The translations under genes were made by a program, and so were the position numbers. The notes under the pieces are model-generated. The model ran no database searches. It saw only the letters and a program-made list of their open reading frames with translations, and was not told the DNA's origin. This document shows, piece by piece, positions 35,401 through 48,900 of a stretch of DNA of 64,000 nt (within the stretch, counting starts at the first letter, position 1; each line of letters opens with the position of its first letter). Source of the stretch: Phallusia mammillata (Eukaryota; Chordata; Ascidiacea; Phlebobranchia; Ascidiidae); contig QLIY01000371.1 in assembly GCA_003260075.1 (NCBI GenBank), forward strand, positions 1-64,000, written 5' to 3'.

Positions 35401-36407
35401 CTATATACTGCATGATATCATAAGCAGTTTCAATGGACAAATATACATCATGCAAAAATTATAATTTTTAAGGACTTTTGTGAAGCACTGACGGTTAGAA
35501 CTTTTAGGGTTGGGTGAGGGTTTGTAATTGAAACAACACTAGAATCTGATCTTATTTTTCTTGTTGAGGCTTATTTCTCACATTTAACAAACAATGCTGT
35601 ATTTTCTACCACCCTTCTTGGACACATTTGCCTAGGCTGTAAGCCCCCACTCTTCCGGCAATGTGTTTTTTTCTACAACAAATCAATACAATTGCTGCCA
35701 GTCTTGATATTTCCCTTACAGAGATAACGCTTTGAACACTTTACACTGATCAATGCGACCTGTTTAGGCTGTTGAAACATGGTTACAAAAATACGATTAC
35801 CAGAAGAGCTCTATAAGATTGAAATTAATACTTGGTTTCAAAGTACTTACATCCTTGCAATGTATTTTGAAGAGTTTTTTTCATAGTTCCCCCAATATTG
35901 TGGGGATTGGAGAGCCATGTAGTGAGGCCTCACACAAAACTTCACATTTTCATTGAGAGCTTCCAGTACAGCGGTCTTAGACCTGAAGAAAATATACAAA
36001 AGTGCTGTTATTTACTCCACAATAAAGAGAGATCAGTTTGTCCACATTCATGAATTTTACCCAGGTTTTAAAAAGTGGTTTTAATTTTGTCAATATTTCA
36101 TAACTGCAGTTGCAAAATTTTTAACACTACACTTTTGAAACAGAACCACTTTTACCAATCCACCGAAATAATTGCAAACAACCAACCATTTCTTTGCCTT
36201 TGGAGGCTGAATTTCGGCCCTTAGCTGCTTCTCAACTACTTCTTTTGCACTTAAATACTTGGGAGCTTGCGTTGCGTAAAAATTGAGGTCATCGCGTTTC
36301 TTTACGTTTCTGCGAACAGATTTTCAGAGAATTTAGATTAAAAAAGCCATTAAACTTATCTTGGTGCTCACTTACCGTAAAAAACTAATGTTTTTTGGGC
36401 GAAACAT
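26409..36407 (-). CDS. PTCD3: Pentatricopeptide repeat protein 3, mitoribosomal mS39-like
   Basis: Sixteen exons: 36376-36407 (ATG), 36187-36309, 35851-35982, 34778-35048, 34091-34237, 33257-33376, 32738-32872, 32082-32229, 30681-30821, 29761-29890, 28780-28858, 28179-28272, 27892-28048, 26996-27109, 26584-26650, 26409-26525 (TAA). All phases agree; 2007 nt give 668 aa. Recognition rests on an N-terminal KKW-SKTAVLEAL block (vertebrate KKTW-KVAVLQAL), AAEMFLSL then TNQLIGLL, repeated helical units such as ETYRKIPNQ and SFNSVMLARL, and a Ser/Asp-rich end (RALSSDSSTDP). PTCD3 is an RNA-binding small-subunit mitoribosome protein. The start MFRPKNISFL was chosen because only that frame gives a phase matching exon 2; an earlier ATG at 36466 is in another frame. 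Exon 7 lacks its own acceptor because of a G run; a partial copy beside it carries the acceptor. Confidence 0.9.
26694..26965. mobile_element. hAT-type MITE, AGTGGTGGGATTC family
   Basis: Ends CAGTGGTGGAATT and GAATCCCACCACTG, flanked by AATATGAC (26686-26693) and GATATGAC (26966-26973), 7 of 8. It lies in a PTCD3 intron, about 40 bp from a 67-nt exon. Confidence 0.8.
27615..27647 (-). other. Hammerhead-like core in a dispersed repeat
   Basis: Read on the minus strand: CTGATGA, one A, arm GACGACCT, loop GTAT, arm AGGACGTC, then GAAAC. The arms pair with one internal A/A mismatch. Box, helix and GAAA resemble the hammerhead ribozyme core, though the extra A before the helix is non-canonical and stems I and III were not found. 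AATAAA follows shortly after. The surrounding repeat (about 27560-27800) has 'gagctctataaactt' and 'gcctggcagcaatagctta'. Confidence 0.3.
29424..29645. mobile_element. hAT-type MITE, CAGTGGTTCCCAACC family
   Basis: Ends CAGTGGTTCCCAACC and TTGAAACCACTG with a perfect 8-bp duplication TTGTAAGC (29416-29423 and 29646-29653). Related copies, some inverted, lie near 25848, 28905-29150, 37945-38155, 38903-39140, 42950-43050 and 57594-57705. Confidence 0.8.
30000..30320 (-). repeat. tRNA-derived SINE, copy 2 (reverse)
   Basis: Read on the minus strand: B box GGGTTCGAATCCC near 30310, then 'agatttttctaacctgtgc', 'tatgggaatgctt', and an upstream-type segment 'agctgacatgtgcagc' shared with copy 1. 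The middle is repeated around a C run at about 30072. Confidence 0.65.
30425..30640 (+). repeat. tRNA-derived SINE, copy 3
   Basis: A box remnant TAGCTCAGTT near 30501, B box GGGTTCGAATCCC near 30521, then the shared tail ending 'aataggcctggcg'. It lies in the intron beside PTCD3 exon 9. Confidence 0.7.
32884..32952 (-). pseudogene. Partial second copy of PTCD3 exon 7
   Basis: The first 60-odd bases of exon 7 (NYDFATACETYRKIPNQDST) with a proper acceptor at 32953-32954. They are cut by a G run (32874-32882) that separates them from the complete coding copy 32738-32872. The transcript needs the acceptor from this copy and the body of the other, so the pair is one exon in reality. Confidence 0.75.
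33648..33773. mobile_element. hAT MITE, TAGTGATGGGACGAG family, copy 2
   Basis: Ends TAGTGATGGGACGAGTACC and TATCGTCCCATTACTA with a perfect 8-bp duplication GTAGCCAT (33640-33647 and 33774-33781). It lies in a PTCD3 intron. Its right part recurs after a G run at about 33880. Confidence 0.85.
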
Positions 36408-37630
36408 GACATTTGTGGGAAAATTTTCACATACAACGCCTCATGCTTTTTAAACAATTCCAGCATTTTGGCAACAGGGGATTACCCGAATAATCAAACA
36501 AAAAACTGATGAGCGCAGAGTTAATCATACGGCAAAAGTTTTTTTCTCGGTTAAACAGGCAGATTTTTCCTCGCTAATTTTTAAAATAAGTTTTTCTGCT
36601 GACCAACCATTCATTACGTAGTACGATGTACGTTTCCTAGTTTATATTTCTGCTTGTAAAAACTGACATCGAACCGCCGTATATATTAGCTTGGGGGGGG
36701 GGTATAAGTTTTTCTGCTGACCAACAATTCATTACGTAGTACGATGTACGTTTCCTAGTTCTTATTTCTGCTTGTAAAAACTGACATCGAACCGCCGTAT
36801 ATATTAGCTTGGGGGGGGGGCCACGGTAATGTAACATTTCGGTTATACAGTGGTCGCAATAACTGCAGTATTCGAGCAAACTACGAAAAAAAACTTAAAA
36901 ATAGTTCGTTGATAAAAACTGGGGGGGGGGGTTTAAGGTTTCGTTTTTTTTTGCGGCTCCCTACACACTTAAAAAACTACAATTTAGCCAAGACAATAAA
37001 AAAGTTTGAGAACCACTGATCTAAACAGTTACAAACCTTACACAAAAATACACAAAACACCACAATAATCCACTTTTTTTCACGGTAATGTAACATTTTG
37101 GTTATACAGTGGTCGCAATAACTGCAGTATTTGAGCAAACTACGAAAAAAAACTTAAAAATAGTTCGTTGATAAAAACTGCATTGTGGAATTTTCTTTCA
37201 AAACTAAGTTTTTTTCGTCATGTTGAAATTGTTGGAAGGATTCAAAAATAAGTATTCGCAAAACATAAAGATAGTTTAACATTAAATCAAAAAGAAAAGC
37301 GAAAAATATTATTTGCTAATAATAATGAATGCAATAAGTGCTATCCCGTACCCTTGCAACATGAAATTGAATAAATTTCACGTAATTCATGTTTGTTACT
37401 TTTCTAATTCACTAAGATTGTCGTCATTAGCAACACGCAACATATGGATTGAGTCAAAAAAATAACTCATAAATATCAGACACAAAAAAACAGAAAAAAA
37501 AACACCATCATCGCTTTTTAAGCAAAAACAAAAATCGCTTTGTTACGTCACAACCGATGCTTGTGGTGACAGCATTGTGACGTGTAGGACGTCATATTGC
37601 ACAGCGTGTTGCCAGTAGCAACGCGACACG
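36408..37630. other. Intergenic region between PTCD3 and GALNT A
   Basis: This holds the PTCD3 5' flank and the GALNT A 3' flank. Two near-identical blocks (about 36590-36692 and 36702-36810) and another pair (about 36821-36920 and 37081-37180) are tied to three G runs. A fragment of the CAGTGATTTTCAAAC repeat lies at about 36930-37020. No gene was recognised. Confidence 0.5.
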
Positions 37631-39277
37631 TCATGTCCAGTACCACTGTTGGTGAAGGTTTCCCCCCACGCAAGGTTTCAGTGTCAGTTCCGGTTTTCCG
37701 TCTTTATTCATTCCAGCCTCCAGACATTTCTCGTTCAGTTGCGTTCGAATCGTCCCGTCCTTAAAACAAAGTCATTGATTATCTCAGGTTTTCATAAGGT
37801 CACCGAGTTCTCATTTTTTAGACATTTTGTCAAGCATGAAGCCGAACTTGGGGGGGGGGTTTGTTACTGGGCAAAGATTACAACTACCCAAATGCAATTG
37901 TTGCGAAGTTTCAGAGCAATAAAGCGGATTAATACAACATAAATCAATGGTTCCCAACAGGGAAGAAATTTACTTTGAGTTTTGCATGTGGTTTGTAAAT
38001 AGACACTTAAGCTCTGGCAATATAACCTGTGAAGTTAATAAAAGATCCAATTTTAAATGATCTTTGTATGGTTTAGGATGTAGTATGTAGTCAATTTGGA
38101 AGCTTTTGGGAGTCAAATTGGGAAAATGTTTTTAATTGTTAAGTGACGAATTCGTGGGGGGGGGGGCACTCTCATAGAATTTACCCATACAATGTGTAGG
38201 ACATCGAAACGTCGGTTATTTATAATAAAACTGCTGGAATAACAATACTCGTTTGTACATTATGCCTGGCAGCAACAGCCTATTTACCTTCCAAATGTTC
38301 AGCAACTTATTGCGCCACCTATCGGTATTTACAAACTTTTTTTATGATTTCTATGTTGGGGGGGGGGCCTAAAAACTGCGGGAATAACAATACTCGTTTG
38401 TACATTACGCCTGACAGCAACAGCTTGATCAACTTTCAAATGTTCAGCAACTCTTTGCGCCACCTATCGGTATTTACAAACTTTTTTTATGATTTCTATG
38501 TTACCGACCTGTGAGTGCGTCCACTGCTGGACACGTGGCGGTTGTCGATTGTCGGAAACGCAATCCAACATCGTCACTGAGTCGTCCGAACCCACTGCAC
38601 TCATGCACATTTCCTTCTCCGAGTTGAAGCGAACCTCCTTGCGGGAAGTGTATTCGAAAAACTGTGCAATATCGAGTAATATCGGGCATTACTAAATGTA
38701 ATTGTTGCGAAATTTCAAAGCAATAAAGTGGTTTAATATAAAATAAAAGATAAATTTTAAACTTACAGATATACAAATAGACATGCGATTGTTTGTAAGA
38801 CTGCACAATATCGATTAAGGGTTTGTTGCTGACGGGTGAATTACCCAAATGTAGTTGTAACGACGGCTCAAAGCAATAAAGTGGTTTATATAACATAAAA
38901 CAGTGGTTCCCAATGTAGGGAGGAATTTCAAAACTTGAGTGGAGGAATTTACTTTAATATTTACATGTGGTTTGTAAACAGACACTTAAGCTCTGGCAAT
39001 ATAACCTGTGAAGTTGATAAAATACCCAATTTAAAAAGATCTTTGTATGGTTTAGCATCAACTATGTTGTCTATTGGGGAGGAATGAAAATGTTTGGAAT
39101 TGTTAAGTGAGGAATTCGTCGACAAAGGTTGGGAACCACTGATTTAAAGGATAAATTCTTAAATTAAACATGCAGAAATAAGAGATTGTTTGTAAAAAAA
39201 CACAATAATTCAATCTTTCCCGTCACCAATTGATCGACACTAATTGTTCACCGCTAGTTGCTAGGCAACACAATTTG

Positions 39278-39358
<81 letters not shown>

Positions 39359-42300
39359 AAAGTTAGAAAACTTTGATTGATGTTGAAATTTGTAAATTTA
39401 AGGTGCCGATCTTAATTGATTTCCTTAATCCAAAATTTTCTAAAAGAAGGTGTTTTCATTTCTACTGCAACTGCCTGGCAAGAAGTTTTCCACTTTTACG
39501 ACCAAGAAATTAGAACTCAAAGAAAATTACCTGTTAACCGTTTCAAATATTACATGGCGTTTCAATGTTGCTACGTCAAAACAAACTTATGTGTCCCATG
39601 GAGTAAATGATTAAATGATTTCAGCGAATATTTGAAAGTATTGCTTCTTTTTATTTCATGCAGAAAATCTCGATTTCGATTCCCCCAACACAACAAACGC
39701 CCCAATAACCCGTAATTACATCACAGCGTATTATCACACGGATTGAACCTGCAACGAGTGGAAGGCATAGCAAGTGTTGAGTGTGAGTTTACGGCCGAAC
39801 CAGGTACGTGTGAGATTGGCGAACCTTGGCATGGGTGGTTCCCGGTTTGACGGGTAGTACAGACACCGATGTGCGCTCTTGCTCGCTATCTAGTGGTGAC
39901 AGGGAAGATTCATTAATCACGTGACAGCCGTTACCTGGTTACCGCCCTGCCCATGGCAACCGAACACAGAAACTCGTCCGCCTGTCGGGTTATGCTGAGG
40001 TGGAGCGTAGTCAAGGCAATATGACGTCATACCGCTGTTTCGGAACTGAATGGTTTCGTGTTAGTTGGGAAAATGTTTTCAACAAACAGGAAATTTTAAA
40101 AGATTTTTTACATGGTAAAACAACAACGATTTTACTGTAACGGTTTTTTTAAAACTTAAAATCTTGCAAATAAAAATTAATTCTTGTCTGTGCTCGGAAC
40201 AAATTATGTTTGTATCATTAAAACTGTAATTTATAATGAGCTTTATGCCGTCACAACGATATAGTATGACGTCACAAACAATAGAGTATGACTCACAGCT
40301 CCGTAAGAACCCGGTTTATCTTCTGGGACGTGGAGATCCGGATAAACATTGTCAAGATACCACTTGAAATCCCGACACTTGAGGCGCGGGGGGGGGGTGG
40401 CCTGTGTTTGAAACAAATTATGTTCGTATCATTCAAACTGGATTTTATAATGAGCTTTGTTACGTCACAACAATAGAGTATGACGTCACAAACTAGATAA
40501 TATGACTCACAGCTCCGTAAGAACCCGGTTTGTCTTCTGGGACGTGGAGATCAGGATAAACATTGTCAAGATACCACTTGAAATCCCGACACTTGAGGCG
40601 CTCGCGGAGCTGTTTGCGGTCTGTGACATCACCATAATCCTCCTATAACGTCACAATAAGATATAATTATAATCATGATCAAAGTGTAAAAACTTCAATT
40701 GCCCAAAGCAAGGAATTTATCTCTAATATTTATATATTATATTTTTTTGAACAAACTTGGCTTTCTTGGAATGTCACGATATGAAATGATAAGAGAAAAT
40801 AATATTCCAACCATGCATGCATTGAAAGAGCGATCCCTTGCTACAAAACTGACATGTGCAGCATACAAGGCAGGCAACGGTGCTTGTGATTCGACTGGGG
40901 GGGGGGCCTCAGCTGGTAGAGCGCGAGTCTGGGGAAGACTGCTGTCGTGGGTTCGAATCCCGCTGCAGGCTAGATTTTTCTAGCCTACGGCTTGCCATAT
41001 GGGAATGCTTGGGAAACCAGCTTATTCAGTATGACGCCCTCAATGGGCCTGGCGTATTATGATTTTGCATTAAAGAGGTAACGCTACAAAATGGTTCATT
41101 CTGTTACACATTTATCTTATTGTGACGTTTGTTTTCATTAGATTCAGTGCAAATGTTTGTGGATACATTTACCGGTAACGCGATTCATGTCACGAACCTT
41201 AACAGCTGGTGGATTCCTGATGTAGAAATGTTGTTTGTAATCATCCATCCAAACCTCAGCGGCACGAAGCGTGTTGGTGAGAAACTTCGGGCGCGGATAG
41301 GGAGACTGCTTGGGAAACACGTGACCAACATGCGAACAGGGGATAGTTTCAAGTTTGCCGCCGCACATCCACGTCTGCGGAGGAAAATGAGTTTGAGCTG
41401 AGGAGTGTAAAGTGCCGGTGAACGAGACCAGTTGCAAGTGGAGCGGAATTTCTACGACGACCCGCCTGACTTACAACTCAAGACAGCAATTTATGTTGTC
41501 ACGTTAAAACACTTTGGAGTTTGGGCGATGCCACGCAGAGTTGTAAGTCGGGCCGGGGGCTTCAATGTCTGTCAAGCGGCTTTCGGGCCTAAACGGGCTT
41601 CTAGAAAGCGATTCGGGTTCGGGTCGGGTTTCAAGATTGTACTTTCGGGCTCGGGCTCGAATTTCAGGCCCGTTAACAACTTTGATGCCACGTACTGTAT
41701 TTGTGTGTTTATTTTATTCTAAGAGAGAGAAATATTCGAATCCTTCTTAACATGTGCTGTAGCGCCCACTACTAGCAGTTTTGTGAAATGCTTGAGCAGA
41801 TCGAACCTCCGTTGTTTAATGCAGTAGATCAGGGGTGTCCAAACTTTTCTTAATGGGGGGCAGTTGTAATCAGGTGAAGACGCCCGCAGGCTGCACATTG
41901 GACAGATATGCAGTAGAGTAGATCATGTTTACAGACAAAACGGCTTCTTATTTTAAAATTTGAAGTGGGCGGTAATATTGAGGTATCTTGCGACGTGCGC
42001 TTGTGTTGCGTTCCACAAGAAACTTAACTTTATGAGATCATCAACTGACTGCACAGTGCAACCGCCTCAATGGATATTTCATCCAACGAGTTTGTAAATT
42101 TAGGAAAATCACACAACACCATACCTCGCGACAGACCCATCGGGGTAAGGTATTAGCATCCAAAATTTTAGCAATCTAGCAATATAACTTAGTGCTTAAT
42201 GTAAAATTTAAAAAACTTACATCCCAACCCCCTCTTCAGCTGCTAAAAATTCAGCTCTTTGCGCCACCTATCGAAAATTAGCTAAATGTAGGTCTGTCGT

Positions 42301-42860
42301 GAGGTATGGTGTTAGTAGATTTTTCCCCTTCACTTACCCTGAACGACAGCTCCAGGTTTTCCCCTCCCCAAATCTCCATTCCAGCGTCGTAAGTCCCGAT
42401 GTGACCGAAATAACTTTTGCTGACCGCGAACAACCCCCCTGCCATGGTGGGCGATCTGATGGGGTCCACAGGTGACTTTCTCCTCTTACGCTCGTGGTCG
42501 GGTATTGTGTGCCACTGAAACGTCAACCGCCAGTCAAACCCGCCTATCTGAGGTTCGTGTCCTCCATAGTAATATCTGAAACAAATATAACAATGTTAAA
42601 TTTATCATTCCTTCACGTGACTCAACTGTTTATAAACGGATGTAGCCCCCATATCACTGACGATGGCATGAGCATTTGCCGAAACGTTTGAAAAATAAAG
42701 CATGTAAAGCATTTTCACCATTAACTGTTCAATTTGAAGGGGAAATTATTGGTAAACCTTCTGTCAATATAATTTATTTGCTGTTCGTTTACAAGCACAA
42801 CGGCACTTGCCCCTTTTTTTACTAAAAATAATTCAATTGTAAAAAGTTGAAACTGGAAAA

Positions 42861-42942
<82 letters not shown>

Positions 42943-45900
42943 CGATAACAGACCCAATTTTAAATGATCTTTGAATGGTTTAGCATCTACTAAGTGGTCT
43001 ATTGGGGAGGAATGAAAATGTTTTGAACTGTTAAGTAAGGAATTCCTCTCTGAACAGTCAAGTTACTGGACTAACCATTTTTTGAGTTTGTAAAACTTGA
43101 AGGTGAAAAAATGTCTAAACGAAAGTTGGGCAATCATTTCAATCACGAAACGCACCTTCGCCCCAATTTTCAAAAGATTGCCACAATTTTCGCAAACTAT
43201 CACAGGTGTGAATTCGAAACAAACTTTCAAAACGCCTCGAACAACACAAAAGTTTATGGATTTGTCGCATTCTGGGTTGAATGGAAACGTTCAACTAACT
43301 GGACTTCCAGATGTTATGGGTTCGAATCTCGCCTCGATTCTTGTGTTTCAAGTAACAAAAAACTTAGATCGAATCAAGAGGGATATGGTGGGTTATGTTT
43401 CCAAAATAGAAGGAAAAACTTCAGTACTTCAAACCACAAAGTGGATTGGGGAACAAACAAACAAACAAGATTGATGGTTTGAACGGCAAAAGTAGGCAAT
43501 TTAAAGTCAGACATACGCCATATCTTTGAAACATAGATTATCCCGATGAAGGCGTCTTGTATAGGATGTCGAAACGTCGATTATTCATAATAAAACACTG
43601 CTGGAAGAGCAATATATGTTTATACATTATGCCTCACAGCAAATAGCTTGTTTATGAAAGTGTGAAGCATTTTGTGTGTACATCAGGGTTAACTGCCTGC
43701 ACCTGTGCTTATCTTTACTGATCCCGGTCATAACGAAACCTACAATTTACCGATCACAATTTTCCCGCCATTATCATTCACATCACGACCCATAAGTTTC
43801 CCTCGCACGATCTCACAATGCGAGGATTAAACCCGGCTCAGTGTGAGATTGTATCTTAATCTTACAGGGAGAAAAATATCTAAGTTCGACTGCCAATCAA
43901 AAATCATGACAATGTGAAAATCAGAGGGTTGCCGAATTTGTCAACGTCTAAAACGCCAACTCCGGTAATTTCAAACTCTCCATCTGTTTAAAATTGCCCA
44001 GGAACGTTTTGAAGTGCTTCATAAGTTCATGTTAGAGACAAGCTATAAGTTCTACCAAATTCAAAACGGTTTTCGTGACCAAGAAGCACCCAGATTTTAT
44101 TATTTGTAAAATTGAAACCTCCCACTCCAAGGGGAATCCCCCTTTGCCTGTCAAACAAACAATCACTCAACCTATGACATCACAATCAAATATGGACACA
44201 AGATCTTATCACCATGGCAACTGTATCCACAAATCACGACAACGATCGATTGTGACCTTGAGAGGTGACCTTCACAAAATGATTTTGTGCGCACATAAGG
44301 TCGAGATGGCGTAATAATGATTTCCCTGTTTAGTCTTGTTTGTGTGAAAAGAAATTCAAATGGGGCAAATTTGGTTTGGCGAAATTTGTTCAATAAATTA
44401 GGGTTTGTCGCTTGGAAACGAATTGAACAAACCACCTTCGAAACAGGGGTCGTCAACCCCTGGAACACGTGTCTATAGATGGCCACGCGAGGTGTTTTTC
44501 ATTGCACGCCATGTGACTTTAAAGTTAGTATTTTAAAGTAGTTTTTTTACATGATTTAATAAATTGTTGTTTTATGTTTGTTAGAATGAGACAGACCAAA
44601 AACCGAGCTTACGCATTCAAATCTGGCCACTTGGTAATTGCTGTTTATATCAACTTTCACAAACAACTATTAGACTCCAAAATATCGGCACGCGGCGTCC
44701 TAAACCTGTCTTAAAGATGCCCAATCACTGCCTTATTCAAAAAATACTCACATTTCTGCTTCAGTGCTTAAAGCGGAATCGAAACCAGCTATGTAAAGTC
44801 AAAACAGTTTTAAAGGTTTAACCATAAAAAACGCACCACACTCAAACGTGCACCATTAAGTCGGAACCAATTTTTCTAGCCACCTTAACATCGCCCTGCA
44901 CAACTCTTTCGCAAACTCGAAATAAACTGAGTAGTTAACTCTGCATGTACTCACTCGAATGTGTTGTAGTCGATTGTGTCGATCACAGGAACTGTTATAA
45001 CCGTCTCATCCTGATTTATCCGTTCCAGCAGAGGTTCAAGCCAGCCGTGCATACATTCACAGTGACAGTCCAGGAACGTCAAAACTTCGCCTGAAAAAAA
45101 TATGCTTGGATCATGAAACGTGAAACAGTGTAGTTCAACGTCAAACTGTGGTTTTGTGTGGGATTCAGCACAGTATCATTGTGTGGCCAGCTGTACGTGT
45201 TCATGTGGAGTTTGCGTTACACTGAACCGCATTCAACCACCTCACACCAAAGTGCTATCGCAGTTTGGCGGTTCCACGGTTTCGCATCGCCTATATTCGA
45301 CATTAAACAGAAAACAACAGCTGAGGAATTCAGCGGCGAAATTAATTTTTGTATCTTACATTGCAAAACGAAAAACAAAGACTGTTTTAAGTGTATTAAA
45401 GCTCCAATCTAGTGTGTATAATCCGTAACTTAAATCATCTGTATTGAGCGCACGTTGGATCAGGACGATTTCTGTAAAGCACAGTTTTTTATCCCAGTCA
45501 CGTCACAGTCAAGTCACGGATAGTTTACACCATAAGATACGGTTTCAGTACTTTGCTGTAAAACGCATTGCACTTAATAGTGAGGGTTGCCACAGATATA
45601 AAGATACAAATAAAGAGCTTGATTTTCCAAGACGTCGTCCAACAAAAATACTGTCGGTATGGCAACCCTGTCTGTAGCACATGTGACCGGGTCTTTCTGG
45701 AATGTTGCGTTTGTTTTCTTTTATGACGTGCTGATTGTGACGCACACAGAAATATGTCATGGTACAAAATAAATATGCTCAGGTTGTGAGGCACTCATCC
45801 CCCCTCCCTGTAAAAGTGGGCCGAACATTTCATCCGAATTCGGTGGCTTGGCAGTGACCAAATTGTATTTGTCATATCTTGTATAAACGTGTGACTTTTT

Positions 45901-48900
45901 GTACCGGTGATAAGTGATACCAGCATTTCCGGCTAGGTGATTGTTATAGCGCAACTGTGTGGCTATGATGTTTTTCACCAAGCGAAATAAACTCAACTCA
46001 ACAATAAAATGTTATAGGAGTAAACACGCACTTTTAAGCTCACAAGCAAGCATGATACAAAATAGGAAGTTATCTAGCCGAATGTCATATAACCTTCAGC
46101 GAGTGACGCGCCCAGCAGCCTGGCCCGAACCAATCCTTCCCTTTTCTTCGTTCGAACCAAACGAACTCGCTCCAAACCCCGGAGATAATCGGAAAGTTTC
46201 TCTTTCAAGTAAGCTGCGTTAAAAAAAGTTGCAAATCAACTTAATACACAAAAATATCTAGACCAGTGGTACTCAACTGGTGGTCCATGTTGTCTACAAG
46301 AAGCCCACTATATTTGTCGGGGGGGGGGATAAAAAAAGTTGCAAATCAACTTAATACGCAAAAATATTTAGACCAGTGGCACTCAACTGGTGGTCCATGT
46401 TGTCTACAAGAAGCCCACTATATTTGTCGATAAATTGAATACAGTTGCAAATAGCTTTGCTGTCAAGCAAATAATGTCAATTTTTATGCCAAGTCTTAAA
46501 GAAACTGGGTTTTAAAGAAATGTATTTCAAGTCAAATGCTTGCTTTATAAAGCTCTTCTGGCAATTGTATTTTTATTCCGACGTTTCGACGGGGGGGGGG
46601 GGCCTTCATCAGGGTAAATTACACTCAATGCTTGTTGTTTATGTTTACTATACTTAAAAACTCAAAACAAATAGTGGGCCACGACGTTCTTCACACTTGG
46701 CTGGTGGTCCATGGCCTGAAACAAGCTGAGAATCACTTGTCTAGACACAAGTTACAATTTGCTGAATCATTGCATGAATGAACATGCGTGAAGTTCCACA
46801 ACTTACAGTTGCACGTTTTCACGCAGTTTCAAAACAAACGAGATTGGATGCAAATTTAGTTCGGTAATATTTGGCCTCTACGTGTCGGGGCGCTCTCCTA
46901 CTGAGGTGTAAAAAAACCTGGACTTTGTTGTAAGACCTGGAAATTTTACTGGGAACAATAAATGTCCTTAAATCAGAGAAATCAGAACATGAAAAAAATT
47001 CTGCATTTTAACCTTAATTCAACAAAATTTCGAAAACCTAACAATCTTGCTATCCTTTGTCAAATTGTCAAAGAAGATGTTACGGTACATGGGAAAAATG
47101 CTACAAAATCTTCGTAAAAAATCTTCGTAAGTTTACGAAAAAAGTGAATTTGTAGTTTGGGTAGAAATCTTACGTTTATCGCTGAAATCATCGACCAATA
47201 TGATTTCTGTGAGCAGTGAGCTTGGAGAGTTGTGAAGGACGCTGTAAATGGTCCGGATTAAGGTTGTCCAGCCCTCGTTGAAGAACGCGATGATTACACT
47301 GGTTGTCGGCATGCGACGGTAATCAAACGGAGCCCTCTGTCGACATCTGCAACAAACACGTAAATTAACGGAGCCCTCTGCCGACATCTGCAACAAAACA
47401 GAGTTGTAAACGGGCCTGAAACTAGAGCCTGAAACCCAGCCCGAACCTGATTCGTTTTTGTGAAGCCTGTTTAGGCCCGAAAGTTTGATTGAGAGGCCCA
47501 CACATTATAGCTTCAGGAAAGACCAAGACAACATACACATGTAGACAATTGGTCTCGAACAAGGCGTTTTAGGGCTGTTTGACATTAGGTCAGGTCCAGC
47601 AACTGGCCTCTTGGCTAGTTAAATATAGAGACACATAGCGTAAAGTCAGGTCCAAACCAGGCCCGTTTTTAGAAACCAAAGCCCGGCCCGACTTGCAACC
47701 CCGAAACATAAACGTCAATTAACGGAGCCTTCTGTCGACATCTGCAACAAACACGCACTCATGTGATTAGAACAGGGGTTCCCAAACTTTTTTGGTCTGA
47801 GGCCCCAATGTCTATTTAATAGCGATTCGTGGCCCACCACGTGCTGCAAATTTAGGGGGGGGGGGGGCCCAAATGTCTATTTAATAGCGATTCGTGGCCC
47901 ACCACGTGCTGCAAATTTAAGCACAAAAAAAGCTCAAAGGCAGGCGAAATGGTTTCCAGCAATTTGTTTTTAATGAGATACATGATTGCTCTTGAAATTT
48001 GGCTACAAGATACGGAATTCTTTGCAAATATTATGTTTTTTCAAAACAAAGTGCATAATATCTACAGTATAACAAAACAATAGAATCTGTTCAAATGGCT
48101 CTGTGGCCCATTGAAAATGTCTTGGTGACCCAGTACTGGGCCATGGCCCACAGTTTGGGAACCACTGGATCAGAACATCCGAACTTATACGAGGTTGTGA
48201 ACATGACACCAAGGTAAATTTGAACATTAATTGATTTGTAAAGAGGGTTGGCCAACACGCTCTGTGTAGCCAAACCATGTATTTGTAATACTTCAACATA
48301 TGCTTGTTACAATAAACGGGTTGACACGGTTTAAGCGGGTTGACCAACACGCTCTGTGCAGCCAACCATGCAGTTATACGTTTCAATATAAGCGAACGTT
48401 TTAAATTTAGTACATAACCTGTTGCTGCCAGTCATAATATCGTGCACTGTACTATACTCGCATTAAGTGTTATTTGATGAAGGCGACCTGTATAGGGCGT
48501 CGAAACGTCGGAATAAAAATATAAATGGCAGAAGAGACTCTATGAAGGTTTTTAAATTGAGGCTACTTGCACCAATGATTTTGCCAGTTCTAACAAATAA
48601 CCAGAAAGCGTTGGGATAAACTTCACAGGACAGAAACGTTGACGCGATCCAATCCAGGTATAAACAGTTACCAAGTACAAAAATGCGCGTTGGATTTGGG
48701 TATCGAATAAATAATTGATGAGGTATTAATAATAGTTCAGCTATTAGAAGGGCGCTGTAAATCAACCGACGGATTGTAACAAAATGTTGAACTAAAATCG
48801 ATTCGTCCGATGCTTTCGAAATGTTCGCGTTTTTTCCTTGGTGATGTTTGTTTTAACTGTTATTTAATAAGGCTTGCGTTAAAGATCATAAGAGGTATTT

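Noticed and set aside
36376..36466. Earlier PTCD3 start at 36466 (MLELFKKHEAL)
   Set aside because: That frame ends exon 1 in a phase that gives an immediate stop in exon 2; the ATG at 36407 fits.
43097..43482. Two overlapping 120-codon ORFs
   Set aside because: No domain, low-complexity flanks and a tRNA-like B box fragment point to repeat-derived sequence in a GALNT A intron.
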